A stretch of 64,000 bases of DNA from NCBI GenBank assembly GCA_027924585.1, contig BSBM01000068.1:12931501-12995500 (forward strand). The letters run 5' to 3'. Made by a program: the position numbers and the translations under genes. Under the pieces are notes generated by a model. The model saw only the letters and a program-made list of their open reading frames with translations. It did no database searches and was not told where the DNA came from. Within the stretch, counting starts at the first letter, position 1, and each line of letters begins with the position of its first letter. The DNA comes from Larix kaempferi. Its lineage: Eukaryota; Streptophyta; Pinopsida; Pinales; Pinaceae. Positions 1 to 10,130 of the stretch are shown here, piece after piece.

Positions 1-1444
1 ATTCTCTTTTTCCATCGAAAATTTGACATTCATGACATTTAGTTATTTCTTTATACACATCGGAATACATGCTAGGCCAGTAAAAACCAGCTCTAAGAAT
101 TTTGTTCACTGTAGCCTTCCATGAATGATGTCCTCCACACATACCTTTATGAAATTCCACCATAATATGCTGTGCCTCATTCTCTAAAAGACAATTTAAC
201 AATATTCCTCCTGGATCTTTCCAAAACAAATTTCCATTTAATATGCAAAACTTTGCAGCTTTCAGTTTTACTGACCTGGCCCTTGTTTTTTCCATGTCTG
301 CAGGTGCTTGGAGATTCTGTAAGACATATACAATATCTGAGTACCAGGGAGATAAAGGAAAATCTTCAATTATTGGTGACTTTGGAACATCCTCGGATGA
401 AGTTTCAGCCATAAAATTTATACTGAGGGAATCCAAATTTGTTTCTGTCATCATCTTAGCTAAACCTTGACCTTTTATTAATTTGGTGGGTTTAATGTCC
501 AGGTCATATTCTAGCAATACCGCTATCCATTTTGCTCTTTTCCCTTCAGGATCTGGTTGTGTAAGAATATCTTTTACTGCTGATGATGGAACATGCGCTA
601 TTGTATGAGAATGCAAAATATATATTCTGAAATCCTTCAATGCTTTCACCAAAGCATAAGCTTGTTTTTCCATGATGTTGTATTTTAATTCTGCATCTCT
701 CAGAATTTTACTAAAAAATGCAATAGGCTGTTCTATACCTTCTTGATTCTTCTGCAACAGTACTCCAGCCACTGTGTGCTCCGATGCATATGTAAACATA
801 ATGAAATCCCTTGTATAATCTGGACTAATTAATACCGGTGCTTCGGTCAAAGCTTTCTTGATGTTTTCAAAGGATTTTCTTGCTTCTTCGTTCCATTTGA
901 TTTCTCTATCTTTTCTCAACATTTCAGTGATATTTCTTAAAATTTCAGCAAAACTGGGGATGAACCTCCTCAACCAATTTACCCTTCCTATGAATGACTG
1001 AATTTCTTTCTTACTTCTAGGAATTCCCACCTTTTGTATTGCAGATACTCGCTCTGGATCAATCTTAATTCCTTCTTTGGATATGATGTGTCCCAATAAC
1101 CTTCCTTCTTCCATACAAAAATGTGATTTCTTAGGATTTAACGAAATTCCAAACCTTCTACATTTTATGAAAACTCTTTCCAAATGTTTCCAGTGATCAG
1201 CGGCGTTCTTTGAATAAACAGTGATATCATCCATGTATACCACCACAATTTTGTCCCTTTCGTCTGCAAATGCAATATCCATAGCTCTCTGAAATGTTGC
1301 TCCTGCATTCATTAGACCAAATGGCATTTTGGCGTACATAAACGTTCCCCAAGGTGTAGTAAAAGCAATTTTTTCTTGATCTTCAGGGTGGACTTTGATT
1401 TGATTATAACCTGAAAAACCATCTAGCATGGAAATTCTCTCAGC
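1..1444 (-). pseudogene. Rest of pol after the stop: RT palm, degenerate RNase H, integrase zinc finger
   Basis: The same minus-strand frame reopens directly after the TGA at 1445-1447. Wherever I checked codons down to base 2 the frame holds, so one nonsense change appears to be the only break. The RT catalytic box reads VYMDD (about 1235-1250), then FIGRVNWLRRFIP. The RNase H that should carry TDAS at its first catalytic position reads TYAS (codon 788-790), so the first Asp is Tyr. The integrase HHCC finger is visible at the left end (HKGMCGGHH, then CHEC). The catalytic core of integrase is outside the window. Confidence 0.8.
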
Positions 1445-4400
1445 TCACACAACCTGTTGTAAAACCTGGTCCATTTTAGGGAGTGGATAATTATCTTTCA
1501 ATGAAGCTCTGTTCAAGTTTCTAAAATCCACACACAGCCTTATTTCTCCATTCTTTTTCCTCACAGGTACTAAATTTGCTAACCACTTGGAAAACCTCAG
1601 AGACACAATTATCTTAGCATCAAACAACTTCCTCACCTCTTTTTCTATCACTGGCAGTAGCTTGGGATTTATTCTTCTCAATTTTTGCTTAAAGGGCTTT
1701 TCACCTGGTTTAATTGGAATTGTATGTTGTATAACAGAAATATCATATTCCTTTAAATCCTCATAGCTCCAAGCAAAAACATCTGAAAACCTTTTCATTA
1801 CTTCCACACTTTTATCTTCTTCTTTTCTTGGTAATTTCTTTGAAAGTTTTACTAGTTTGGGATCTTTTTCAGAACCCAGATTATAATCCTTCACATCTTC
1901 AGGCTTTGGTTCAATCTTTGGATTTTTTACCACATCATTTTTATCAAATAACTTTTCTAAAGGAATCAAACCTCTAGGGATAACATTATTCTTCAGTTGA
2001 ATAATATCCTTACCTCCGATCTTCTGTTTGAATTTTTCGGTTTCCTCCGGAGAATCCACTTCGTCTGGACCAATCTCATCACCTTCTGCGTCAATAGATC
2101 TGTAGTGGAACTCATCTATCATTTCCAAAAAGCGTTTGATCTGTTGGTCATCTTCAAAGACCTGCCAATGCTTGACATTGTCTGGAATAGATGGTCTATG
2201 TATGACTTCGATATTATATTCTTTTTTAGAAAAGACGGGAGTTTTGAATGCAGCTCCTGCAGTGGCTAAAGAATCTGCTACAGTGTTGCTGACTCGGGGA
2301 ATTGAGATAACATCGTGTTCATCAAAGAAGTTTTCCAGTAAATCCCACACTTCATTCCTATAGGACCTCATTTTAGGGTGTTTGGTCTGATAAATAGCTT
2401 TTACTTGATTTATAACCAATTCAGAATCTCCGAATACCTCAATCTTTTTTGCTTTCAAATCCTTCAACACATTCAATCCCAGAATTAAGGCCTCATACTC
2501 TGCAACATTGTTGGTACATTCAAAATTCAATTGGTAAGAAAACATTAAAAATTCTCTGTCAGGTGTAATTATCCATACTCCTGCTCCAGCTCCTTCTCTG
2601 CTTCTAGCTCCATCAAAGTGCATTGTCCAAGTACCTTCTTTTCTGATCTTTTCTCTCAACAATTTTTCCTCCTTATTTTCTTTAGGTTCAATTAAATCAA
2701 TCTTTTCTTTAGATTCAACATCATTGTATAAAATGCAGGACCCCAGATCGGTGTCTAAAGCATAAATGGCATGTTTCTCAGGTTCTTTTAGATCACTTAC
2801 CAAATAAGAAGCTCTCTTTTCAGTATACAATCTTCTGTGTACTCCCAACACTGGAATAGTAGCGAAAGACATATCCATTTGTAGAGTTCCCTTTAACTTT
2901 GAAGCCCACGACCTAGACAATAACATACCAAACTTTGCAGGGATATCAGCAACCACCACATCCATGAGAATACCTTTGGCTGGTATTTTACTGAGATTGA
3001 CTGTCAAATCTTTAATCAACCCTAAACATTTAACTTTCCTTGAATCAAAAGAAAATAAGTCATCATATGGTCTTGTGATCTCCAATCCTAGAGAATCTAC
3101 TACAAGTTTAGGCATCAAATTATGAGAAGCTCCGGAATCCAACATACAGTTATGTACCACTTTATCATGAATATCCAAATTCACATAGAAAGGAGAAACT
3201 TCTTCCAAACTATTGTCTTCCATTCTTGATCCTAAACAGATATTAGGATTATCATCATCTAACTCCAAAGTGTCTACTTCCACCCGATTTTCTACCTGCA
3301 TCATCTTGAAAATTTGTTCCTTGTATTCCTTGTTCTTCAGTATTTCATTAAAGGGTACTGAAATCTTGACTTTTGACATTTCATTCTGTATGTTGAAAGG
3401 AACCAAACTTTTATCATTTTCTTTCATTGGATCTTTCTTGATATCTGGAATTATCTTGGGTACATCTTCATTTTCCTTTCTCTTAATTTGTGGTTCAGAC
3501 TGACTTGTAGAAGCTTTATCAACATTTATTTTTGACTTGCTTATTGGTTCTTTCCCTTTGTCAATTACAACATCTCGGTTCCTTAGATTCATCTTTCTTT
3601 GAAGATCATTTATGGAGTTTTGATAACCAATCTGGTATTGATCACTCCCCATCTCCAAACTACAACATTCTCCTTCTGCCATGAACATATCATGCTCCTG
3701 TTTAGTCAAATATACTTCTGGATCAGAACTGCCACAATGATGAATATCTCCTTCAGGCATTTCGGCTTCAGATTCTCCGGCAATATAATTCTCAGGAAAA
3801 GGGGGTCGGATTTGATCGTCTTCTGCATTCCTTGGGTTTGTCTGCCCTCTCGGTCTTACAGCTGGAACAAAAGGCCTCCTAAAGTTAGGGTTTCTGATTT
3901 GAGGATCTGCTGGTTCTTTATTTGGAGTTTTATTGTCCACTACTAATCTTTCTAGCAATTTTTCCATAGTTTTCATCATCGCTTCGAACTTTATATCAGT
4001 AGAAGAAGAAGAAGCAGAAGAAGAAGCCACATTTTGATCATCTTCTCTAATTTTCTTTCTATCCATATCTCTATGTCTCATTTTTCCAGAAGCCATCATA
4101 TTAGCCTCAACTTCTACTGCATCTTTCATCATTATTGCCAAAGTAGTAGATCTTCTTTCTCTTAATGTGCATGAAAAATCACCTTCAAAAGCATCAGCAT
4201 AATGTAACTTGGCTGCTCCTACTGGAGGTTTTATATCTGTAGGGATTGAATTATAGACTTTCATAAATCTGGCAGAAAACTCCTGAACTGACTCAAACCC
4301 TCCTTTTTTCAAATTGTTGTATTGGGTCAATACCTGTGAAGGATTCTTCTGATCTTCCCATCTTTCAATAAAAAGGGTTGTAAAGGCATCATAATTTGCA

Positions 4401-5029
4401 ATAGATCCAGCGGCCAAAGCTCTAAACCATTTTTTCACTTCACCTCTCAAACTTTGGGCAAACAACCTCATTTTAGCATCATCAAAATCTACTTCTTCTA
4501 AATCAATAAAATCGCTGAAATTATCAACATGTTGCTGTGCTGTATAATTTCCCTCATTATCAAAAGTAAAGATCCTCTGTGCATAATTTTGAGGCAAATC
4601 ATGTAAAACTGCTGGCAAAACCAAAGGAGCAAATCTGGCAGCCATGGGTGGTGGGTTATAAGGTGCAACTACAGTCGCCTGTTGTCTATTACCCGGTACA
4701 GGTATTCTTTGGGCTTTGGATATTTCAGGCGCTTTCCTCTCAGACCTTTGTAAATTTTCCCAAACAGATTTTAAAGAATAGTCCCACAAACTTTGTGGAT
4801 CAACTTTTGTTTCTCTCAAATCAGAATCTGACTTAGTTCTAAACAAAATTTTTTCACTAGAACCGATATTTTCTTCCTCAGACAAATGTTCTTGCAAAGA
4901 AGGAAATATATTTGAAAACTGGGAAATACCTTCTTTCGTCTTGCCTTTGATTTTCTCCGTCTTGAGGAGTTTTTCTGGATTATCTACGCCCGAAAAGAAC
5001 TGCGAACCGGGATTCCTTCTTGTAGCCAC
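1445..5029 (-). CDS. Gag-protease-RNase H-RT polyprotein (N-terminal part, ends at a premature stop)
   Basis: 1194 codons. Residues about 156-306 match a Retrotrans_gag capsid domain (WFRALAAGS, then RWEDQKNPS). I see no CCHC knuckle. An aspartic protease lies near 613-730 with active site LDSGAS. At about 796-930 is a complete RNase H with all four acidic positions visible: FDGA, NVAEYEAL, FGDSELV and ADSLA. RT begins near 1076 (DVFAWSYEDL, then KKNGEIRLCVDFRNLN). The frame stops at TGA (1445-1447) inside RT, just before the motif MLDGFSGYNQ. In relatives RNase H follows RT, so this extra RNase H is displaced upstream. The start is the first ATG 150 nt past the primer-binding site. Family placement is secure; function in this copy is broken by the stop. 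Confidence 0.85.
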   Translation of the reverse strand: MATRRNPGSQFFSGVDNPEKLLKTEKIKGKTKEGISQFSNIFPSLQEHLSEEENIGSSEKILFRTKSDSDLRETKVDPQSLWDYSLKSVWENLQRSERKAPEISKAQRIPVPGNRQQATVVAPYNPPPMAARFAPLVLPAVLHDLPQNYAQRIFTFDNEGNYTAQQHVDNFSDFIDLEEVDFDDAKMRLFAQSLRGEVKKWFRALAAGSIANYDAFTTLFIERWEDQKNPSQVLTQYNNLKKGGFESVQEFSARFMKVYNSIPTDIKPPVGAAKLHYADAFEGDFSCTLRERRSTTLAIMMKDAVEVEANMMASGKMRHRDMDRKKIREDDQNVASSSASSSSTDIKFEAMMKTMEKLLERLVVDNKTPNKEPADPQIRNPNFRRPFVPAVRPRGQTNPRNAEDDQIRPPFPENYIAGESEAEMPEGDIHHCGSSDPEVYLTKQEHDMFMAEGECCSLEMGSDQYQIGYQNSINDLQRKMNLRNRDVVIDKGKEPISKSKINVDKASTSQSEPQIKRKENEDVPKIIPDIKKDPMKENDKSLVPFNIQNEMSKVKISVPFNEILKNKEYKEQIFKMMQVENRVEVDTLELDDDNPNICLGSRMEDNSLEEVSPFYVNLDIHDKVVHNCMLDSGASHNLMPKLVVDSLGLEITRPYDDLFSFDSRKVKCLGLIKDLTVNLSKIPAKGILMDVVVADIPAKFGMLLSRSWASKLKGTLQMDMSFATIPVLGVHRRLYTEKRASYLVSDLKEPEKHAIYALDTDLGSCILYNDVESKEKIDLIEPKENKEEKLLREKIRKEGTWTMHFDGARSREGAGAGVWIITPDREFLMFSYQLNFECTNNVAEYEALILGLNVLKDLKAKKIEVFGDSELVINQVKAIYQTKHPKMRSYRNEVWDLLENFFDEHDVISIPRVSNTVADSLATAGAAFKTPVFSKKEYNIEVIHRPSIPDNVKHWQVFEDDQQIKRFLEMIDEFHYRSIDAEGDEIGPDEVDSPEETEKFKQKIGGKDIIQLKNNVIPRGLIPLEKLFDKNDVVKNPKIEPKPEDVKDYNLGSEKDPKLVKLSKKLPRKEEDKSVEVMKRFSDVFAWSYEDLKEYDISVIQHTIPIKPGEKPFKQKLRRINPKLLPVIEKEVRKLFDAKIIVSLRFSKWLANLVPVRKKNGEIRLCVDFRNLNRASLKDNYPLPKMDQVLQQVV

Positions 5030-5179
5030 AATGTCTTTCTCAACTTAATCTCAAAACTTCTAAAAACTGTCACAAGTGAAGTCGCCAGGGCAATATCTAC
5101 AACCAACTTGTTTCAAACTTCCTTGCCCAAGAAATTTGAGCTTTCTTTGTCGTTTCTCCCAGGGAAAATTTCACTTTCG

Positions 5180-5197
5180 TCCCCGGCAACGGCGCCA
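5180..5197 (-). other. Primer-binding site, tRNA-Asp type
   Basis: On the minus strand TGGCGCCGTTGCCGGGGA starts 3 nt after the LTR terminus (TAACA at 5201). It is complementary to the 3' end of plant tRNA-Asp, the primer commonly used by Tat and Athila elements. It fixes the 3' LTR boundary and the direction of the element. A 150-nt leader separates it from the gag ATG at 5029. Confidence 0.85.
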
Positions 5198-5894
5198 AAA
5201 TGTTAGCACTTAGATTTTATTCCGGTTGTAAGAAAATAAGACCTAAGGTAACCTATTTCAAACCAAGCTTTAGGTAGAAGAACTAGCCATTTTCTCTACC
5301 AGAGAGGGCTCTCTCAGGATATATATATGAAGGCTAAAATATATAAAGGTTTCTTTAAAATTTCTCAAAAGATATTTTCTGGTCGAAAAGGGTAAACAAG
5401 AAACATTGGGCATGGAGTCAAAGCTTTCAGAAGGTATAACAAACCAGCAAGAGATTTCACCATATAGATTTTCGCAGAGGCAAGATAGTAATCATGTTAC
5501 AGTCAATTTGATTTTTCAGGCGACATAGAAAGAATTAAAGACATTCCATCAACAACAGGTATCTATCCAGGATAAATCTATTGTCAACTTTGGAGAATAA
5601 AATGGATATTTAAATGCAGATAAAATGAGGCATAACCAGTATGAATCTCAAATTATTTCAAATGTTCATTTAAATATAGAAGAAAAACACCATGGGAGAT
5701 ATAACGAAGAAGATAAACATGCACATATAAGGATAAGGAAAATAACAGACTGCAAGACTGATTAACTCATGAATCTCTGTATCAAAAAATAGGTATCATC
5801 ACTGTACTGCCTTTATTTCAAAAATAAACTTCAACTTCAAAACATACTTGTTTCTCAAAAATTTTCCAACCCTTTCAACAATGACCTCCATTGT

Positions 5895-5902
5895 CTTTTA
5901 TA
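5895..5902 (-). promoter_or_regulatory. TATA box, likely start of genomic RNA
   Basis: TATAAAAG on the minus strand, about 700 nt before the LTR end and downstream of the LTR ORF stop codon (6105). If this is the genomic-RNA promoter, R-U5 is about 670 bp, and the ORF lies in U3 and so in the 3' part of the genomic RNA. Confidence 0.4.
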
Positions 5903-6104
5903 CAAAAATTTTTTAGAAGAAGCTCCACATAACTGCTTCTTCTAACTAATAATTAAAAATATTTAACTAAAGATAACTGTCTTCGAGTAACCCATAACTG
6001 TCTTTCAAATAATATTACAAATTTAAAATAAAAAGTCTTTTTTGCCACTTGGCAAGATTTTTGGATATCATCATTTTGCCACATGGCAAGAATTTCAAAT
6101 GCAT

Positions 6105-9100
6105 TTAAGTATGAACAGAATATCTGGTCTTTCCGTACTTCTCAACATAATTCCACTGGTCAGCCGTGGGTAGGTCATAACTGGTCATTTCTTTCACCAA
6201 GACTCGCATCTCGATATGACCTGCATAAGAAATAGGAAGAAGGTTTGCGCAAGTTGAAATCAGCATATTTAAAATTTCAAATTCCCCTGATATTTTCTCC
6301 ATTAGGATTTTTCCTGTGAGCATGTGATCTATCTGCTGGAATTTTCGGTGATCCATCCTGATATCAAACAATAATCTTTTATAATCATTCTGAGGAATTA
6401 ATTCATGATCTTCGTCCCAGAAAGATGGGAATCCCTTGTTCACTAACTTGTCAAATTGCTTTTTGAACTGGATTACTTCCTTCCTTATTTCTCCTGCTTT
6501 GGTCTCGATGTTTTCGATATGGGAGTATTTGCCCAAGATCCTTCTGGCCCAAGTGATAACAGAAATTCTGTTTGTTATACTCATGGCCGTCAGGTCTGCC
6601 TCGGATAAACTGTTTAAAAATGTAATTGCTCTCTGGGCTATTTCTTTCGGCTTTCTGTTTAAGCTTTCCCTGACTGCCTGGCAACTGTTAAAGGCATCTT
6701 TGGCTACTTTTTCCTTAACTCTTATATAATCCAGATACGGCCTAAGTTTTTCAGCTTCTTTAATGATCTGGTCCCATACCATATGTTTACATCCCTGCAT
6801 AGCAGCTTGTCCTGTTGCATGAGCAGTCAATCCTTTATTATTGCTGATCAATTCCTGATTACTTGCCTGCAAGGTTTTTATTTCTTTTTCTTTTGCTTCA
6901 TTTTCTTCTTTTAATTTCTGTATTTCTGCCTTCAATAATTTGATTTCATTATCCTTTAAACTTATTTGTGACATTGCTTGTAAAATCCCATCTACACCAT
7001 TTTTATCTTCTTCTGGGCCTGCCTGTACTTGTTGCTGACTGTTCTCTGCTAGTTGTTTTCTCACTGTTGCCAACTGTTCTTCTAGAATGAACCTTTCTTT
7101 TTCCCAGTAGTCCTTTTCATCTGACAGCTTTAACAATTTAGCTGTAACATCATTGACTTCGTTAACTAACTCTTCTTTCTCTTTTTCTAATATAGTCAAT
7201 TCTGCACCTTGAATGAGTACAGCATCTGGGATTTTTAACTTTCGTCTCAATGTTAAAATCATTTCTTCCTTCTCCTGTAGCAGTTTGGTAGCTGCAGCTC
7301 CATCTTTATTAATTAAGTCCATTTGCAGCTTCTTAATTTGATGTTGTCGAGACTTATTCTCTGCCTTTTCTTGCCTCAACTGATTATTTAATTTTTCTAC
7401 TGAATTCTTTAGTTTGTTTGCTCTTAATGTGGCCCCCAAATAGTCTGAGTATATAACCTCTCCAGCTTGTCTATGTAACAAAATTTTGTCAGGGGCATTT
7501 ATCTTTGACAAATCTACACTCATCTCTGAGATTTTGTCTTTGGTTACAACTGAAAATTTTAAAGAATTTTCTTTGATGTTCCTGCTGGTGAATAAGCTTA
7601 CTTCACTGTTTGATATACTTCTGACCTTTGGAAACAACAGACTTGTTTGTTTCGCAGATTCCTGTTTGTTTTTACTATGTTCATTAAATACGTCCATGAA
7701 ATTTTTAGGTCTATTTACATCATCCCCTACAGGGGTTTCTTCAATTTTGTATTCCCTCACTGTAACCTCTGGTATTTCATTTTCTGTAGCTTCTGCTTCT
7801 TCTGAAATGGTTGTCAATTCCTGTGACTCATCAGTCTTCAATCGTTTTCCTTTTTCTGTCTCTTCATCATCAATAATCATAATGTCCTGTATAGGTCTTT
7901 TGGACCCCACTAATGCAGTATTGATTTCGCTTTCTGTTTCTGCCATTGCTTCTTCCAATGACCTTTCTATGTCGGACTTGTCTGGGATAATTTCTTCTTT
8001 GTATTCGAGCCAGTTGGCTCTGTCTGCCATCCCTTCAACAGTTTGATGATTCAGAGCCTTAATACGACGCTCAATTCTTCTTTTGGATATGATATTCAAT
8101 GGGTCATATTCCAAGGCTGCATCTGTCTCAAAATTCATGTCTTTTAACAATTTCTCTATATATACAGCAGCGTTCTTATTCTTTATTGTAAACGGACCTA
8201 GTGTGAAAGGGTATTTAATGTCCGTTGCTTGTCTGTGGACTAAAAAATTGTTATCTTCTACAATCAATTTCTGTCTTAAAAATTCTAAGGCAAAAATCCT
8301 CAAGGTGAGGAATGCTGGTAGCACATAGGGTTTATGCTTGAATCCATACAATCTGACCACTGTACTATCTTTTGATAAAAACCAGTCTCCTGTAGCATAC
8401 TCTGTATTCAGTTGCATTGATACATGCATTTCTGGCAATACCCTAGGCAGACTTTTTCCGAAAATCATCTTAAAGATCGTCGAGAGCATGTAATTGATGA
8501 AATTGAAAATATTGTTTTCCAGAGGAGTTACAAAAACAATCTCTGGGAACTGTAATTCTTCCTGGCTGGATACCATAATCATTTTCATTAAAAATGCTTG
8601 AAACCTGAAATGTCTGTGCGTGGAAAAATTGACCATCTGGTCATGCATCGTTTCGGCTATGAAAGCTTCAAAATTTAGTCGGGGAATTTGACTTTCATCA
8701 ACTCCCGACTGGACTATACTTATTCTGTACAATAAACTCAATTGAAACTCAGTTATATACAAATCCGAATCTAACCCTAAAACTACGGCCAACAGTGTCA
8801 AGACCAACTGGGTATTCTCATTAAAAAGGTTGATATCTAAAGGGTAAGGGAGTTCAGAAAGGCTAGTTTCTGGTCTGAGACACGTCGACAGAAATACTTC
8901 CCTATCATTCTGAGAGGCATGGTGAAAATTTTCAATAATTGATACATCAGAAAAAACTTCAGGGTCGAGGGTTTGGGGCAAATCTATTTCTAGGGCTCTA
9001 ATCACTTCGGCTGGCTCAATTTTACAGATGGCTCTAGTTTTCTGACTGTTTAAAACAACCTTTTCTTCCCGTGAATAGTTTTCAGCACACCAGGAGACGA

Positions 9101-9314
9101 ATTCTGGGAAAGCAGGAAATTGGTCAGGGCAAAAAGCTATCAGAGATGACTGGTGAACTCTATGCGGGTCTATACCCTCTTTTAACAACTCAGATAACTT
9201 CACTTTTATCTCGGAGACTGGGAACCTAATAAGGGTATCGAAAACGTCTTCATCTCTGTCTTCTAGGGCATCTTTCGACCTAAAAACGTCTATATCTTGT
9301 ACAGTCTCCATCAA
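6105..9314 (-). CDS. Uncharacterised 1069-aa coiled-coil protein encoded inside the LTR
   Basis: An uninterrupted ORF in the same direction as gag-pol, upstream of the primer-binding site. Residues 1-400 are globular with repeated hydrophobic helices (LTLLAVVLGLDSDLY; FRFQAFLMKMIM). They loosely recall the plant transposon-associated or mobile-domain proteins that travel with retrotransposons, a weak resemblance. Around 410 lies a basic stretch KRRIERRIK. At about 465-490 a hydrophobic-acidic motif IMIIDDEE sits between KR and KGKRLK, which could be a SUMO-interaction motif inside a bipartite nuclear signal (inference). Residues about 625-825 are a strong heptad coiled coil. The last 245 residues are helical with no motif I know. 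Ogre elements encode an extra ORF1, but between LTR and gag, not inside the LTR. Function unknown. Confidence 0.75.
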   Translation of the reverse strand: MMETVQDIDVFRSKDALEDRDEDVFDTLIRFPVSEIKVKLSELLKEGIDPHRVHQSSLIAFCPDQFPAFPEFVSWCAENYSREEKVVLNSQKTRAICKIEPAEVIRALEIDLPQTLDPEVFSDVSIIENFHHASQNDREVFLSTCLRPETSLSELPYPLDINLFNENTQLVLTLLAVVLGLDSDLYITEFQLSLLYRISIVQSGVDESQIPRLNFEAFIAETMHDQMVNFSTHRHFRFQAFLMKMIMVSSQEELQFPEIVFVTPLENNIFNFINYMLSTIFKMIFGKSLPRVLPEMHVSMQLNTEYATGDWFLSKDSTVVRLYGFKHKPYVLPAFLTLRIFALEFLRQKLIVEDNNFLVHRQATDIKYPFTLGPFTIKNKNAAVYIEKLLKDMNFETDAALEYDPLNIISKRRIERRIKALNHQTVEGMADRANWLEYKEEIIPDKSDIERSLEEAMAETESEINTALVGSKRPIQDIMIIDDEETEKGKRLKTDESQELTTISEEAEATENEIPEVTVREYKIEETPVGDDVNRPKNFMDVFNEHSKNKQESAKQTSLLFPKVRSISNSEVSLFTSRNIKENSLKFSVVTKDKISEMSVDLSKINAPDKILLHRQAGEVIYSDYLGATLRANKLKNSVEKLNNQLRQEKAENKSRQHQIKKLQMDLINKDGAAATKLLQEKEEMILTLRRKLKIPDAVLIQGAELTILEKEKEELVNEVNDVTAKLLKLSDEKDYWEKERFILEEQLATVRKQLAENSQQQVQAGPEEDKNGVDGILQAMSQISLKDNEIKLLKAEIQKLKEENEAKEKEIKTLQASNQELISNNKGLTAHATGQAAMQGCKHMVWDQIIKEAEKLRPYLDYIRVKEKVAKDAFNSCQAVRESLNRKPKEIAQRAITFLNSLSEADLTAMSITNRISVITWARRILGKYSHIENIETKAGEIRKEVIQFKKQFDKLVNKGFPSFWDEDHELIPQNDYKRLLFDIRMDHRKFQQIDHMLTGKILMEKISGEFEILNMLISTCANLLPISYAGHIEMRVLVKEMTSYDLPTADQWNYVEKYGKTRYSVHT

Positions 9315-9480
9315 AATGCTTCTTTTTAAACAAATTTCCGTTTAAAGAGAATGACAGGTCACCAGACCCTACCTGTAAGCGCTTGCTTTTCGCCTTCTGT
9401 CGCAATCGCCGGCTTCCACCAGTCTTCGGAGCTCTCCGGGATAACGACACATACAAAATGCCGTTATGTGGAGCCCTTTC

Positions 9481-9490
9481 TTTTTATATA
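9481..9490 (-). promoter_or_regulatory. TATA box upstream of the LTR ORF
   Basis: The minus strand reads TATATAAAAA, about 165 nt upstream of the ATG at 9314. Transcription starting about 30 nt downstream would give a 5' leader near 140 nt. It is placed as expected for a dedicated promoter of the LTR-internal ORF. Confidence 0.45.
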
Positions 9491-9534
9491 AGCCTTTTTA
9501 GATTAACCTCCTTGCACCTTTACGAACGTGGGTC

Positions 9535-10130
9535 ATTTTCATCCGTTGATCTTTGAAACATCATTTTGAACCGTCAGATCTTGTCCATCTTTATTGCACC
9601 GGCGGTATCCACGATCGAAAAGGTGGTTTCTTTTTCCGGTTTGGTACCCGCGCGGATGCATCATCTGCTGACACCTGTCGAGGCGGTTTATTTTCCGTGA
9701 CCGCTTTCCTTTATATCCTGCGCGCATGTTCCTGGCCGCGGATGAAATGCTGGCCGTTGATTTGATTGAAACATGTATTGGCCTTCCGATCCATGCAAAG
9801 TATAGTGCCACGTGCCACGGTCTCATCAATCCATTCCTCGCTCTCCACCTGTTAGGTCCCACCTTGCCACGTAAGAGATCTTCCCACCTTTCCGTAATGG
9901 GTGGTTCCGCGGGGTGTCATGGTGGTTTCTGATACCACTTTCTCCAAGCGCGGATGAATGAATGTGGGACACGTGCCTTGGTGGTATTATGTCCGCTACC
10001 ACCCTCCATCGTTTGTTGACGATCACTTTGGCGACGCGGGGTTAATATGAACCGTTGATTTGGATCTATGCTATCTCCGCCGACGAAACCTGACCGGGGC
10101 TTAACCTTTATATTATATTTGCTAGCGGAC
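9535..10130 (-). promoter_or_regulatory. GC-rich U3 segment with G-boxes and repeated CCGTTGAT motifs
   Basis: Two CACGTG G-box cores (9809-9814 and 9970-9975) and a recurring CCGTTGAT word (near 9542, 9752 and 10051, with a variant near 9570) lie in a stretch clearly richer in GC than its surroundings. It is upstream of the LTR ORF TATA box. Enhancer function is inferred from position and motif clustering only. Confidence 0.35.

Noticed and set aside
7486-8046. 186-codon plus-strand ORF opposite the LTR protein
   Set aside because: Shadow of the 1069-codon ORF; composition is the reverse complement of a Glu/Ser-rich coding region.
9539-9932. Overlapping 66-107-codon ORFs on both strands in the GC-rich U3 segment
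   Set aside because: Higher GC lengthens chance ORFs; no motif and no shared start context.
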